A model generated the notes under the pieces. It saw only the letters and a program-made list of their open reading frames with translations, was not told where the DNA came from and ran no database searches. A stretch of 64,000 nucleotides of DNA from Hemerocallis citrina. Taxonomy: Eukaryota > Streptophyta > Magnoliopsida > Asparagales > Asphodelaceae. The position numbers and the translations under genes were made by a program. Shown here piece after piece: positions 24,721-35,400 of the stretch (positions are counted from its first letter, which is position 1; each line of letters starts with the position of its first letter). The stretch is from positions 110,479,073 through 110,543,072 of the forward strand of contig CM030363.1 in the NCBI GenBank assembly GCA_017893485.1. The letters run 5' to 3'.

Positions 24721-26143
24721 AAATCCCCATTATGATGATGATTTTTGACTGCTGAGACAGTCACATTGCTCAAGAGTTCCTTCCCAAGATAAGACCCCAA
24801 ATTCGAGTCAGCAACAGGCCACCTTAACATTCATCCTGAAGTCCTTCATTGAGAGCCAGATTCAAGGAAAAATATCTTCATTAACAGAAACAAGGGGATT
24901 ACATCCACACAATTACATTAAGAAATTATAAGTTCAAGATGCTGCGCCCCGAGTTCTAGGGCCCCCCTCGGACCCCAACCCTATGATCATCACATTAGTC
25001 GCAGGGACACTGGTGATTAACTAGGATGCCTCCAGACCTCTAATGCTGGTGATGCTTGAAGATCCTACCACTCCACTTTGGGCGTCCCCCGAAGCTCCCA
25101 CTCTCAGCGGGTCCCCAGGTAAGGCTCCATCCTCGAAAATGGGCTTCAAAAGGCGAATTTCTGACTCATCTCCCCAAGCTTGACCTTAAGATGGTAAATT
25201 TCCATGTCCTTCTCCATGAGCATTCGTCTAAGGATAAAGTCCGTGGACCGACCGTCCGAAGAATGGGAAGGCTCACCGACTTCGGACCGAGCAAGGGCTA
25301 TGTTGGCGTCAAGAACTAATACCTTCTGACGGGCTAATTCCTGCACCACCTCCTGTGACCGACAGATTTCTAGGTTGAATGCCCCATCCGGGTTAGTCGC
25401 CTCCTTGCGGAGACGGGCAATGATTCCATCAGCTTAAGCCAACTTTCTTTGGAGGATTTGCACTTCTTCCTTGAGCTTATGTACCCAAGGCTCGTACCTC
25501 ATCATCTGGTCAGCAAAACGACATCTCAACTCAGACGAACATGAAGCAGAACGTCAAAAAATTGAGCGAATTTTATTTTAAGCAAAAATTAGAAAAGTGC
25601 AGTGGCCAGTCTGCAGTCGGCATCTATACAAAAACCCATCTATACAAAAACCATGAACTGAGACTTTCTAGGTTAGGGGGAAACCTCTCGAGAAAAGGAC
25701 CAAAGGGCTTCATCCCTAGCCTCAGCATGGTCGATAGGGATCTCTTCGTCATCAAGAGGTAATTCCCTAGGGGTCGGGGGAGTACTTTCATGATCCGGCT
25801 CTGGCTCAAAACAATGACTGTCGAGATTGACATCAGGGTACCTTTCCCGAACATGCTTAAGGGCTCATTGGTAGCCATCATCCTATGTTGCGACAATTTG
25901 ATTCGCCACATCAGCGATCTCCGCCTGCAGCCTCTCCCTCTCCTCCTCCCAAGTCTCCTTCTCCATCGCTACAATGCCTTCATCATGGGATTCGATAGTG
26001 AGCTCCCCCTCTAGTTCTTTCACCCTTCTCTCAAGTGTGACAGCTCGAGTCTTCTCATCCTGCCACTTCAGGTTGAGCCGTTGATTCGTGCATTTCATCT
26101 TGTGGTCGTACTCCCTCTCCAACTCGGCCCTATAAAACATTGC

Positions 26144-26219
26144 CTGTGGAAGATGGGAAGACTTTGGGAATGCTAGAAAAAAAAATGAGAATTGTGCTTG
26201 CTCAGAAATGAATACCTAC
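26144..26219 (-). other. Intron 2 of the antisense gene
   Basis: On the minus strand the donor is GTG|GTAGGTATTC. The acceptor is TTCCACAG|GCAATG, preceded by a T-rich tract. Removal joins ...FAQSSVV to AMFYRAELE in phase 0 with no stop. Length is 76 bases. Confidence 0.6.
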
Positions 26220-26664
26220 CACAACGGAGGACTGGGCAAACTGAAGATAACCCAAGCCAATTGTCTCCATAGCAAGGGCTCTTCTGTCCTTCAGAGGGGC
26301 GAGATTATTCACCACCTCCATAGCCACCTAGGACTCCATGACAGAGTTGATCACCTTCATCGCCCAATCGGGTGTGAAGGTTTCCTTAGTCTTTTCAGGA
26401 ATAACAACCTCCAACAACCGGTGAAACGGTAGTAGGAAGACTCGATCAGTTCTTCAGCTCTGAGTGATCTTTCGCTCGGTTCGACCCTTGTAGATTCCTC
26501 ATCTTGGTTCGAGATGGTTAAGGCCCTTATCCTTATTTTCTTCGACTGTCTTCTAGGAGATGCCTCGGTGATAGGATGCATCTCCCTCTTCTTCCCCCTA
26601 TCCTCGGGGGCTTACTGCTCTGTCCCTTTGGTCGACAAAATAACGATATCGTCACCGCTCACAG

Positions 26665-26747
26665 CTACAAAAGAAACACATCAGAGTAGAGTCAGATAAT
26701 TCCATAGAAAAATAACGAAGAGAAATAACGGAGAGTTAATGACTCAC
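26665..26747 (-). other. Intron 1 of the antisense gene
   Basis: On the minus strand the donor is CCTC|GTGAGTCATT and the acceptor TTTTGTAG|CTGTGAGC. The intron is AT-rich and 83 bases long. Removal joins ...CGLSPYIP to PVSGDDIVILS in an open frame. Confidence 0.6.
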
Positions 26748-28049
26748 GAGGGATGTAAGGGCTCAGGCCACATACCACAAATGGCATCTCATCACCTTGA
26801 TCCAGTCTATGCTCTTACCGCCCTCGAATAGCCGGTCAAACTCCACTTGTTCCTCTTTAGTAAGATCCTCATGTTGAGGGTCTTCCTCAGAGGAGGTTCG
26901 TATGACCATGAGGTCGGTATCCCAGGGCTCTGGAGTATAAACGATGAAGTACTTTGACTTCTAGTCCTTTATGGAGTTTGGTTGGTTGTGCACCATGCGG
27001 AACTTGGGCCGAGAAGTGATATACCATCTGTGTTGATACCCCGGAAGTGCACTTTAACCCAGACACACTCGAAAGTACCTGATCCTCAAGGGAAAATTCT
27101 TCTTGTGATAAAGCATAATGAAACTGGTCAACTGCTTCCATGAGTTCCGCCCATACTGCGTCGGACTCATCCCGGCCCAGTTCAAGACTTCTTGGATAAA
27201 CGGGTGAAGGGGGAGACACAAGCCTGAGGCGAGTGTGTCCGAAGGAAACATGCAGAACCACTCCGAAAGCTTATCGATCGGTCGAATCCCAGGGCTTGGG
27301 AGCATCAAGATGTACTCCGAGGGAGTATAGAACTGGTCTCGAAGGCTACCAAGATCTCTCTCCACCATAGTGTTCTAGGTGTCGTATGCCTCAATCTTCG
27401 ACCTGTTTGGCGAAGATGGGGCACGCCGACACACATCAGGTCCTGTAGCTCCTCAGGATACATTCGGGTGGATTTCATGCCTACATGCTCAGGCTAATAG
27501 TCTAAGGGCTCGTACTCCTTATCGGGGGAAAAGTTGTATTTCTTCCTCTTCGTTGGGCGGCGATCATGAGGTGGCAGAACACTTACAATGTTGTTGGAGC
27601 CAAGGTTCCCGCTCCACGCACGGAAGGGGTCCCTATGATCTCCTCGTCTCTTCCCGGGTGCATCTCATTGTAACTCTCCTTCCATTCCTCCTCCACTTTT
27701 ACCTGCAACAAGGGACTCTTTCCCTACATCTCGATCTCTCTGAGCAAGGGACCTCTGCTTGTCCCTCCAGTTGCATTTCCTACTACCTACTGAACTAAAT
27801 CGGTCGACTCCGTACTCACCCCCTCGATATCAACGTCCTCCTTCAAGGAAGAGTATGAACGGACCATGGTTCTGGCTCACTCTCCCCTGAGGTTGACCGG
27901 GACGAGGCTCATGATGACGACCCACCCTGTCCAGAGGAAGAAGACGGAGCCGAGCTGCTAGACTGGCCGACACACATCGTAGCTAGAGAGGATTTAGAGA
28001 GCTCTGGCTGAAGAAAGAAAAATTAGTCCAGGAAAGAGTAGGGAATGGA

Positions 28050-28056
28050 ATTTATA
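28050..28056 (-). promoter_or_regulatory. TATA box of the antisense gene
   Basis: The minus strand reads CTCTATAAATTCC 73 bases before the ATG at 27977, with a C/T-rich leader between. This gives the antisense gene its own promoter, separate from the Tat LTR. The tandem array at 28185-28800 lies about 130 bases further upstream. Confidence 0.55.
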
Positions 28057-28184
28057 GAGGAGAAATGCGACTTCTCGACAGGTTACATAATACGTCCACG
28101 ATATCCACAAATAAAGGAAAAACGACACCCAAAAGGCCACAATGTCACTTGATGATCGAGCGTAACAACTTGCTTGCCTCACCG

Positions 28185-28800
28185 CGCACTCAGCGTAGTA
28201 TCCGAGGCCAAGCTTTACGAGGCAAACTCAAAATCTCGCATCTCTGTGCCCTCGGTGTGGTATCCGAGGCCAGGCATTAAGAGAAAAACTCCCTCAAATT
28301 CTCATCTCTTCGCGCCCAACTGCGTGGTATCCAAGGCCGAGCATTACAAGGAAAACTCCCTCAAAATTTGTTTGTGGTACTGAGGCCACCCTCGGCGTGG
28401 TACCGAGGCCGAGCATTACAAAGAAAACTCCCTTAAAATCTTGCCCATCCATGCCCTCGGCATGGTATCTGAGGCCGTGCATTACGAGAAAAACTCCCTC
28501 AAAATATTGCATTGCCATGCCCTCGGCGTGGTATCGAGGCCGAGCATTATGATGAAAACTCACTCAAAATATCGCTTCTTCGCTCCGTCGGTGTGGTATC
28601 TGAAGCCGAGCATTACCAGAAAAACTCCCTTCGAATCTCTCATCTCCACGCCCTTGATGTAGTATTCGAGACCGATCATTATAGATAACCCCCCTTAAGC
28701 TCTCTCTTTGCCCCTCACTTTCGATGTGGTATCTGAGGCTGAGCCTTACGAGGGGAACTCTCCCAACGAGGACCTCGACTTGCCCTAGGCATGGTATTCG
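28185..28800. repeat. Tandem repeat array, about 9-10 units (right array)
   Basis: Units of about 62-70 bases share CCCTCGGCGTGGTATCCGAG, then GCCGAGCATTACGAG, AAAACTCCCTCAAAAT. Same family as 24528-24720. Such arrays are common between pol and the 3' LTR of Tat elements. The two arrays bracket the antisense gene. Confidence 0.9.
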
Positions 28801-28928
28801 ACCCCGAGCCTCCTACAGGCTTCCGTCCCAACGGGACACTTGGGCTTCGACGTGTGCAGATTTTTTCGCTCGCACGACCCCCTCGGTGAGCTAGCTGCAC
28901 CTCGAAGAGGACCGAGAAGTCCTCTCCG

Positions 28929-28942
28929 AGAGTGGGGGCTAA
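28929..28942 (+). other. Polypurine tract of the plus-strand Tat element
   Basis: AGAGTGGGGGCTAA lies immediately before the LTR start TGATGATTG. The GTGGGGGCTAA form is characteristic of plant Tat elements. Confidence 0.8.
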
Positions 28943-29464
28943 TGATGATTGTAAAAAACACAGTGTGGTCTGCATCGTTCAATGCACGCATCTCGAGACT
29001 CTCAAAGCAAAAACAACAGCCTAGGGGTCATCCAGTTGCTCACTATATATATCCCGGGTGGACTCGATATTCCAAGCCAGTAATCATATTCCCTGAAATC
29101 AGGAGATTAACGAACAAATCAGGCCCCATAATCCAGGGGATCCAAATCAAGCAACGAGGGACCCTTCCTAACAAGTACCCCCGCCAACCTATAAATACAG
29201 CCCCACAACCACTGTTATAAGGTATTTTCATTTTCACTACCTACTCCCTTTCAATACCATTGATTACTGACTTGAGCATCTGAGAGTCTGTCGCCGTAAA
29301 TCTTCCTGGTGTTTCAGACTTTTTTATAGGTCCTCAGCGGTCGTTGTGCCCATACACCCAACTTATACTAGTCTCACATCATGGTCAGATTTATGACTGA
29401 GATTTGAGTTTCCTCTTCAACAAAATAACTCTGTTGTTCCCACACCCGAAAACCAACACCATCA
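28943..29464 (+). mobile_element. 3' LTR of the plus-strand Tat element (522 bp)
   Basis: It starts TGATGATTGTA and ends ACACCATCA, giving a short TGATG/CATCA inverted end. Inside are a TATA box at 29190, then TTACTGACTTGAGCATCTGA, which matches the usual start of the R region in Tat LTRs. The element body lies to the left (24053-28942) and lacks gag and pol here. It may be continuous with the RNase H fragment at 1-419. Confidence 0.8.
29190..29197 (+). promoter_or_regulatory. TATA box in the Tat 3' LTR
   Basis: CCTATAAATACAGCCCC, about 250 bases into the LTR, is the expected core promoter of Tat elements. Confidence 0.7.
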
Positions 29465-30152
29465 TCTGCAAATTGAGTTTATTGAAATACGAGCCGATAA
29501 TCATTAGAAGTTTACTCTTGCAAGCCTGTACTACCGCTTCAATAACTTCATCATTTATCCTACCAAACTAAGCATGGAGCTCTCGAAACAGGTTCAACAC
29601 TCTGAATTCCTGAGTAAATACTGGCTAGTCATGTCTCTTTTATTAAAAAAAATTCCATACTTATAATAATGCATGCAATTAAGTGTTGACGACGATTCTA
29701 AACATTGTATTATTTTGCACTTTCTATAACAACTATGCATATATATATAGTACTAGGGCTGCAAACGAATCGAGCTATTCGGCTCGAGCTCGGTCAAAGC
29801 TCGGCTCGAACCGAGCTCGAGCTCAAAACTGAGCTCATTTCGTAAACGAACCGTGCTCGAGCCTGAAGGTATTCGGCTCGGCTCGGCTCGATTGCAGCCC
29901 TATATAGTACTACCACTTTGCACCTACACCAAAAACAATTAATTTAATCTTGTATGCAATAACATTCCATAAATTTAAACATGTTCACGGTATCAAAGGA
30001 ACATTCCCAAAGTGACTTTGAGGTTTAGTATTCTAATCAATAAAAATGGCCAACATCTTTAATGAACTCCTTACATTGTACACACCTTTTGTTTCAACAT
30101 CGTAGACCGAGCTTGCAAAAACTTATGAGACAATAATCATCAGATGCTTATC
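29465..30152. other. Unassigned sequence between two Tat elements
   Basis: It is AT-rich and not recognisable as LTR. On the minus strand, about 29466-29568 can be read without stops (INDEVIEAVVQACKSKLL, then MIIGSYFNKLNLQ) directly against the Tat LTR end. A related stretch (CATCTGATGATTATTGTCTC) recurs at about 30105-30150, beside the next Tat LTR. It could be a scrap of a host gene. I do not recognise the protein. The MITE at 29754-29902 lies inside. Confidence 0.3.
29754..29902. mobile_element. hAT-type MITE (149 bp)
   Basis: Terminal inverted repeats TAGGGCTGCAAACGA and CGATTGCAGCCCTA (one base offset) are flanked by a perfect 8-base duplication TATAGTAC (29746-29753 and 29903-29910), the hallmark of hAT elements. 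The interior is built of GAGCTCG/CGAGCTC repeats and would fold into a long hairpin. No coding capacity. Perfect duplications suggest a fairly recent insertion. Confidence 0.92.
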
Positions 30153-30467
30153 TCTTCTTGATGAAGAGATAAGAGTGATTGCATAGATTGAGTTAAAACT
30201 CTTCTCATGATAAGAAATATGATTTCTAAACTGTCTCTTATGGATAATTATGAGTACAAGTCATATTTAAATAATATGACCTCATTTATATTGGGCTGTT
30301 ATGACACCCCAGTAAGACAGATCCATTTTGGGTTATTGGGCTTGAGAGATACCCAATTTTTCTTTATTGACCCGTTTCTAGTAAAATTTACCGTTTTACC
30401 CTTAAGAAATTTGAGATTCATGCCCAATTTGAAAGATCCCGATTTGGTTCTATTTTTACTCATATCA
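30153..30467 (-). mobile_element. Host Tat element, 3' LTR (truncated)
   Basis: Homologous to 55480-55795 and 43690-44015. Shared landmarks are TTATCTCTTCTTCATGAAGA, then ATTGGGCTGTTATGAC, CCAGTAAGACAGATCC and TCTATTTTTAC. It ends TATCA at 30467, the LTR's 5' end on the minus strand. The LTR's last roughly 350 bases are missing at the left, so no target duplication can be read. Confidence 0.8.
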
Positions 30468-30484
30468 AAAGCCTCCCTCTCCCG
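30468..30484 (-). other. Polypurine tract of the host Tat element
   Basis: On the minus strand CGGGAGAGGGAGGCTTT abuts the LTR start TGATATGAG. It confirms that the element body lies to the right of 30467. Confidence 0.75.
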
Positions 30485-31519
30485 AAAACTGAGTTTCACA
30501 GCCTTTGAGAAGTAGTTTTCCCGTTTTAAGGGTTTATCGAGCTTATCGGAGTTTTCGGGGATGTTTGAATCTTGCTCGAGGTGTAACAGTATTATTATGA
30601 GTCTGTAAAATTTGAGATTTTTGTGATTTCTCTAGATTCGAATTCTTAATCATTTTTCAATTTTTTAATTCAAATTTTGAATTTTAATAATTAATTATTC
30701 AAAATTTTAATTAATTATTCAAATTTTATAATTAATTTTTCAGAATTAATAATTATTTTTAGAATTTTTAATTAATTTTTTAGAATTTTTAATTTTTTAG
30801 AATTTCTAAATAATTAAATAAAAGATTTAATTAACTCTGGTTGATCTAGATCGTTGATCACATCAACACGAATCGGGAGGTCCTGACCGGTTCTTCCCTC
30901 GTTCTGGTCAGGGGAGCTCCTGCTTGGATTTTTGCCGAGCAGAACTGTCCCGACCCCTCGTGGCGCTGACATGGCATCCCACATGGCGCCACGTGTTGTT
31001 GACCTGGTCAACGGTGACTGTTGACCGTTGGCCCAGTTTTTTTTGAATTTCTTTCCAACATTTTCATCATTTTACGAATTTTTTATTTAATTTTGGAATT
31101 TCAATAATTAACTTTTAAAAATTTTAATACATTATTCTAAATTAATAAATATTTTTTAGAATATTAAATTATTTTTATGAATTAATAATTATTTTTAGAT
31201 TTTTTAAATTAATTATTCAAAATATTAAATAATTAATATGATTTAATAATTAAATAAAAATTAATTAAAAATGAAATCACCTGATTGAATCTCAACCGTT
31301 GATCAGACGAGCGCGGATCGGGAGGACATCTGGGCCATTGATTCCCTCGTTCTGGTCGGTTTAGCCCCTACTCGGTTTTTTGCCGAGCATAAGTGTCCCT
31401 GACTCATCGTTACACTTCGTGGTGGCACCATGTGGCGTTGACCGTTAACTTGGTCAATGTTGACTTGGGGCCCACCTTTTTTTTTTTGGCCAGCAGCACG
31501 TGCGGCGCAGGTGCAATCA
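30485..31519 (-). mobile_element. Host Tat element, 3' internal region with a direct duplication
   Basis: No coding frame. Two segments of about 200 bases, 30830-31040 and 31270-31480, are diverged copies. Both contain CGGGAGG, CCCTCGTTCTGGTC, TTTTTGCCGAGCA, GGCGTTGACC-type words and GGTCAA. They are separated by very AT-rich sequence. Related words occur in the other Tat element at 39220-39310 and 39630-39720. Confidence 0.55.
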
Positions 31520-32101
31520 TCTATATAATAAATTACAAAGAAGCTATCAAGTGGCTCTCATTCAATCTCCCCTAAAACCAATGGCCTAGATTGATTATCA
31601 CAAAACATATTTTTCCGCCCAAAATTTCAAACCCCAAAATTAAAATTTTTCCCCCAAAACTAAAAAACTCATTACTTTATTACTATCTCTCTCTCTCTTC
31701 TCTCTTCACTTTTTCATATTTCTCTCTTTCTCTCTCTCTCTCCCTCCCCCATTCTTTCTTAACTTAGAAATTTAGATTTTAAGATTTCAGGTTTGTAAAA
31801 TTTTCAGAATTTTTATGCTTTTTTTATTGCATATGTTATATTGAAAATAGCAAATATCTCTTCAACAGTTAAATTTCATCATTTTCCATCCTTAAAGTTC
31901 TAAGAAGTTGGATTTTACACCCTCATTTATAATTATTTTTCAACATATACTAATAGAAATATGGACTTTTATTTACAACTAATTATTGTCATACTATTCA
32001 AACTTGAACTACATATTTGTTGTTTTACTGTTTACAGGGCTTTTCGTATATTGTATTGTTCCGAAGACGTGCCGTAGGCACATGTCCAGGGAGAAATCTA
32101 G
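31520..32101 (+). mobile_element. Non-autonomous Helitron (582 bp)
   Basis: It begins TCTATATAATAAATTAC after an A and ends AAATCTAG before a T, the A-TC...CTRR-T layout of Helitrons. About 20 bases before the end is a short hairpin ACGTGCC-GTA-GGCACATGT. The 5' segment, with TATCAAGTGGCTCTC, and the 3' hairpin zone both match the minus-strand element at 56719-58593. No Rep/helicase coding. Confidence 0.78.
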
Positions 32102-32438
32102 TTCAACTATAAGTGTAATGTATCACATGATATTTATGTTGATGTGCTTTTTGGAGAGATCCACATGCTGCTGCGGGAATAACAAATTTTCCCAGTACTA
32201 TAGAGATCCGATTTGAGCGTGTGACCCATCATTTCGAAGGTGATTCGAAGATCTACAACTCCTCTTCAGAAGTCAGCTGAAGAACCATCCATCTTTATGG
32301 TCAAAATAGGACCACAATATATTTTCTTCTAGAGAAGAGTTTCAGTGTTCAGGATCTACGAAGAGGAGTTTCAACCCCGTGGTGCTACAAAGAGGAGCTT
32401 CCCTCCCCTGGTCTAAGAAGACGAGCTTTGCCACGGGG
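32102..32438 (-). mobile_element. Host Tat element, internal segment left of the solo LTR
   Basis: AGAGATCCGATTTGAGCGTG, then AAGTCAGCTGAAGAACCATCC and GTCAAAATAGGACC, match 39770-39880 of the other Tat element. Non-coding. Ends with CGGGG, the first copy of the solo LTR's target duplication. Confidence 0.65.
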
Positions 32439-35400
32439 TGTAATATCCCGTTTGGATATTATATTTGTATAATTATTATTTTTAAAATTAAAATATTTTT
32501 ACGGAAATTATCTAGTTTTATTATAAAAACTTATCTGTATATATATACTAGTAAGTATATATATGTATTGTATCAATTTTGTGCACCTATACAAAATCTT
32601 GTAAAATGCATTTTTAAGAAAATGTCTGAAATATCCGGGCCTGATATTAAAAATTATTATTTTATTTTTATTTTCAGAATTGAAACGTTTTGATGGATAT
32701 TACTCGGTTTTACTAATAAACATTTTCTATATATATATATACCAGTCTGTATACATCTGTGTTGTATCAAATTGGTACTGAAATATTTCGAATCGGTAAT
32801 AAAATTGTTTTTATTATTATTTCTGAATTAAAATATTTTTGGTAGAGATTATTCGTTTTAACTAATACAAATTATCTGTCTATATGTACGTATATGTACT
32901 GTATCGATTTCGTATGTTTGTATGAAATCATGTAGTATGTGATTTGGGAAAATGTCTTTTATTTTTTATCAGTCATGATCGAAATGGAGGGTTAGAGATG
33001 GGTTTGGGTGTTGATTGTAATATAAAATTACAAATTGATTTCTAATAGATTAACCATGAGAAGGGGTGACAAGTGGCTCTCTTTTCACCTACAAACCCTC
33101 TCCACTTCTCCTGTAACCCCCCCCCCCCCCACCTTTCCTCTTTTGGCCAGCCCCCAACCCTAGGGCAAAGCCTTTCTCCATCTCTTCTCATCTCATTTCT
33201 TCTTCTACTTTTACTTGTTTTATTTTAGAAAAAAATAAAGAAAGAAAGAAAAGAAAGAGAGATCAAAATCAAACCAAAATAGAGTGGGTTCATTTCTTAA
33301 AGGTGTTCTTGAAGAGGAGAAAGAACAAGGAGCAAGGAAGGAGAAGGAAAAACTAGCAAGTTCTTCCAATCGTTGGGTGGGGGTTCTCAACTTTTTTGTT
33401 GTTGTTATTATTATTGTTATTTGCTTATTATGTTAAAAACTTGGACTAAATAATGTGCATATGGATGTTTATGGAGTAGAATAAAAGGTCATACAAGATT
33501 GAAGTAGTGGAACACAAACAAAACACTAAAGAATCAATCATAAACTAGTGTGTAGTTAGAACTAATTACTTGTGTTAAAGTTGGGATTTTGAATCCAAAT
33601 TAATTTGAGAGCTTCTTATATGTGTTACTACCATGCTATAGTTTTTATAGATTTTTTAAGGTTAATTTGATGGGTGAAACAAATTGTTTCCCCAAAATAG
33701 TGAGCATAAAAAAGAAAAAGCTGTTTTGGTTGATTCGACTTGTATTCAAATGACTGGATTTTGAGTTTCTTACGGAATCTGAAAAAGTGGTCAACTAGAA
33801 AGTTGTAGTTGGTATTCTCCCCTCTCCAAAATGGCCAATTTTTCTAGATTCCAATAAGTATAGCAAAAGTTATAAGCTTTACAAGTTTCAGCTTTTGCTG
33901 TGCTTTTTTGTTGTTTTCGAATTGTGTTCAAAGGATTAGATTTTGAGTTCCATGCGGAATCTGAGAAAGTGGTCAACTAGAGAGTAGTAGTAGATGTTCT
34001 ACCCTTTGCAGAAAGCCCAATTTTTCTAGATTCCGATAAGTATAGAAAAAGTTATAAGCTTTACAAATTTCAGCTTTTGCTGTGCTTTTTGTTGTTCTTA
34101 AGTTGTGTTCAAAAAGCTGGATTTTGAGCTTTATAAGGAATCTGGAAAAGTGATCAACTAGAAAGTTGTAGTAGATGTTCTCCCCTTTCCAGAAAGCCCA
34201 ATTTTGTTAGATTCCAATAAGTACAACAAAAGTTACAACCTTTACAAGTTTCAGCTTTTGTTGTAACTTTTTGATGTGCTTTTGTTGTTTTGAATTGCGT
34301 TCAAAGGAATGGATTTTGAGTTCCAATCGGAATCTGAGAAAGTGGTCAACTAGAGAGTTGTAGTATATATTCCCACCTTTCCAAAATGTCTTATTTTGTT
34401 AAATTCTGACAAGTATAGAAAACATTATGAGCTTTGGAAGTTTCAGCTTTTGGGCTACTTTGTTGTTCTTTGTATTGGGTTTAAAGCGTTGGATTTTGAG
34501 TTCCATAAGGAATCTGAAAATGTTTTCAACTAGGGAGTTGTAGTAGATGTTCTTACCTTTCCAAAATGTCCAATTTGGTTAGACTCCGATAAGCGGAGTA
34601 AGAGTCATGACCTTTACAAGTCACAACAGCTAGCCATTTGGCTGAAGCTTCGTTGTTTAGATTGTTCGAAGTTTTTTTACCTCTTACTTACAGAATTTGG
34701 AAAAGCTTTCAACTGGAGAGTTGTAGTAAAGTTTCTCAACTTTCCAAAATGTGCTATTTGGTTAGATTCCGATATGCGAAGTAGCAGTTATGACCTTTAC
34801 AAGTCACAACAGCTAGTCGTTTGGCTGAAGCTTTGCTGTTTAGATTGTTTGAAGTTTTTGTACCTCTTACTTACTGAATTTGGAAAATCTTTCAACTAGA
34901 GAGCTGTACTAAAGTTTCTCACCTTTCTAAAATGTCCTATTTGGTTAAATTCCGATAAGCGGAGTAGGAGTTATGACTTTTACAAAATCACAGCAGCTGG
35001 CCTTTTTGGCTGAAGCAGGCTGTTTAGGTTGTTCGAGGTTTTTCTACCTCTTATTGACTTAATCTGAGAAAGTTTTCAACTAGAGAGTTGTAGTAGATGT
35101 TCTCACATTTCTAAAAAGTCCAATTTTTTTGAATTCCGATTAGAGTAGCATGTTTAATTGCTTCTAGGTTGTTAGAAGTCTTTTTATGTTGCCTTCGTGT
35201 ATAAAAGATCAAGTTCTCATTAGTAGTATGTTTATATTGGGCTATTAGATAATTCTTCAGTTGCTTCTAAATATAAAAGATCAAGTTTTGCTAGTAGCAT
35301 GTTATTTCGCTTCTAGGTTGTTTAAAGACTTTTATGGTTGCTTCTATATAATTCATTTGTCGCATACATAGCCAGTTGGCTCGTATGTAATTCGTTTGGC

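Larger units (their letters stand above)
24950..27977 (-). pseudogene. Intron-containing antisense gene of a Tat element, Transposase_28-like (decayed)
   Basis: The start is the ATG at 27977 (MCVGQSSSSAPSSSSGQGG), 73 bases below a TATA box. Exon 1 carries a domain with DQFYTPSEYILMLPSPG, CLPLHPFIQEVLNWAGMSP and NSWKQLTSFIMLYHKKNFPL. This resembles the plant 'putative gypsy-type transposon' family (Pfam Transposase_28), often found in extra ORFs of Tat elements. Introns at 26665-26747 and 26144-26219 have GT/AG borders on the minus strand and rejoin readable frames (SPYIP to PVSGDD; FAQSSVV to AMFYRA). Exon 3 is a charged coiled coil (AMFYRAELEREYDH, TLERRVKELEGEL, later REEV-type segments), typical of these proteins. 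Stops after QGGSS, in exon 2 after STKGTEQ and elsewhere show decay. Function is unknown. The end near 24950 is approximate. Confidence 0.65.

Noticed and set aside
28185..28800. Regular repeats resembling a CRISPR array
   Set aside because: Units are directly adjacent and degenerate with no unique spacers, and the setting is a plant retrotransposon. They are ordinary tandem repeats.
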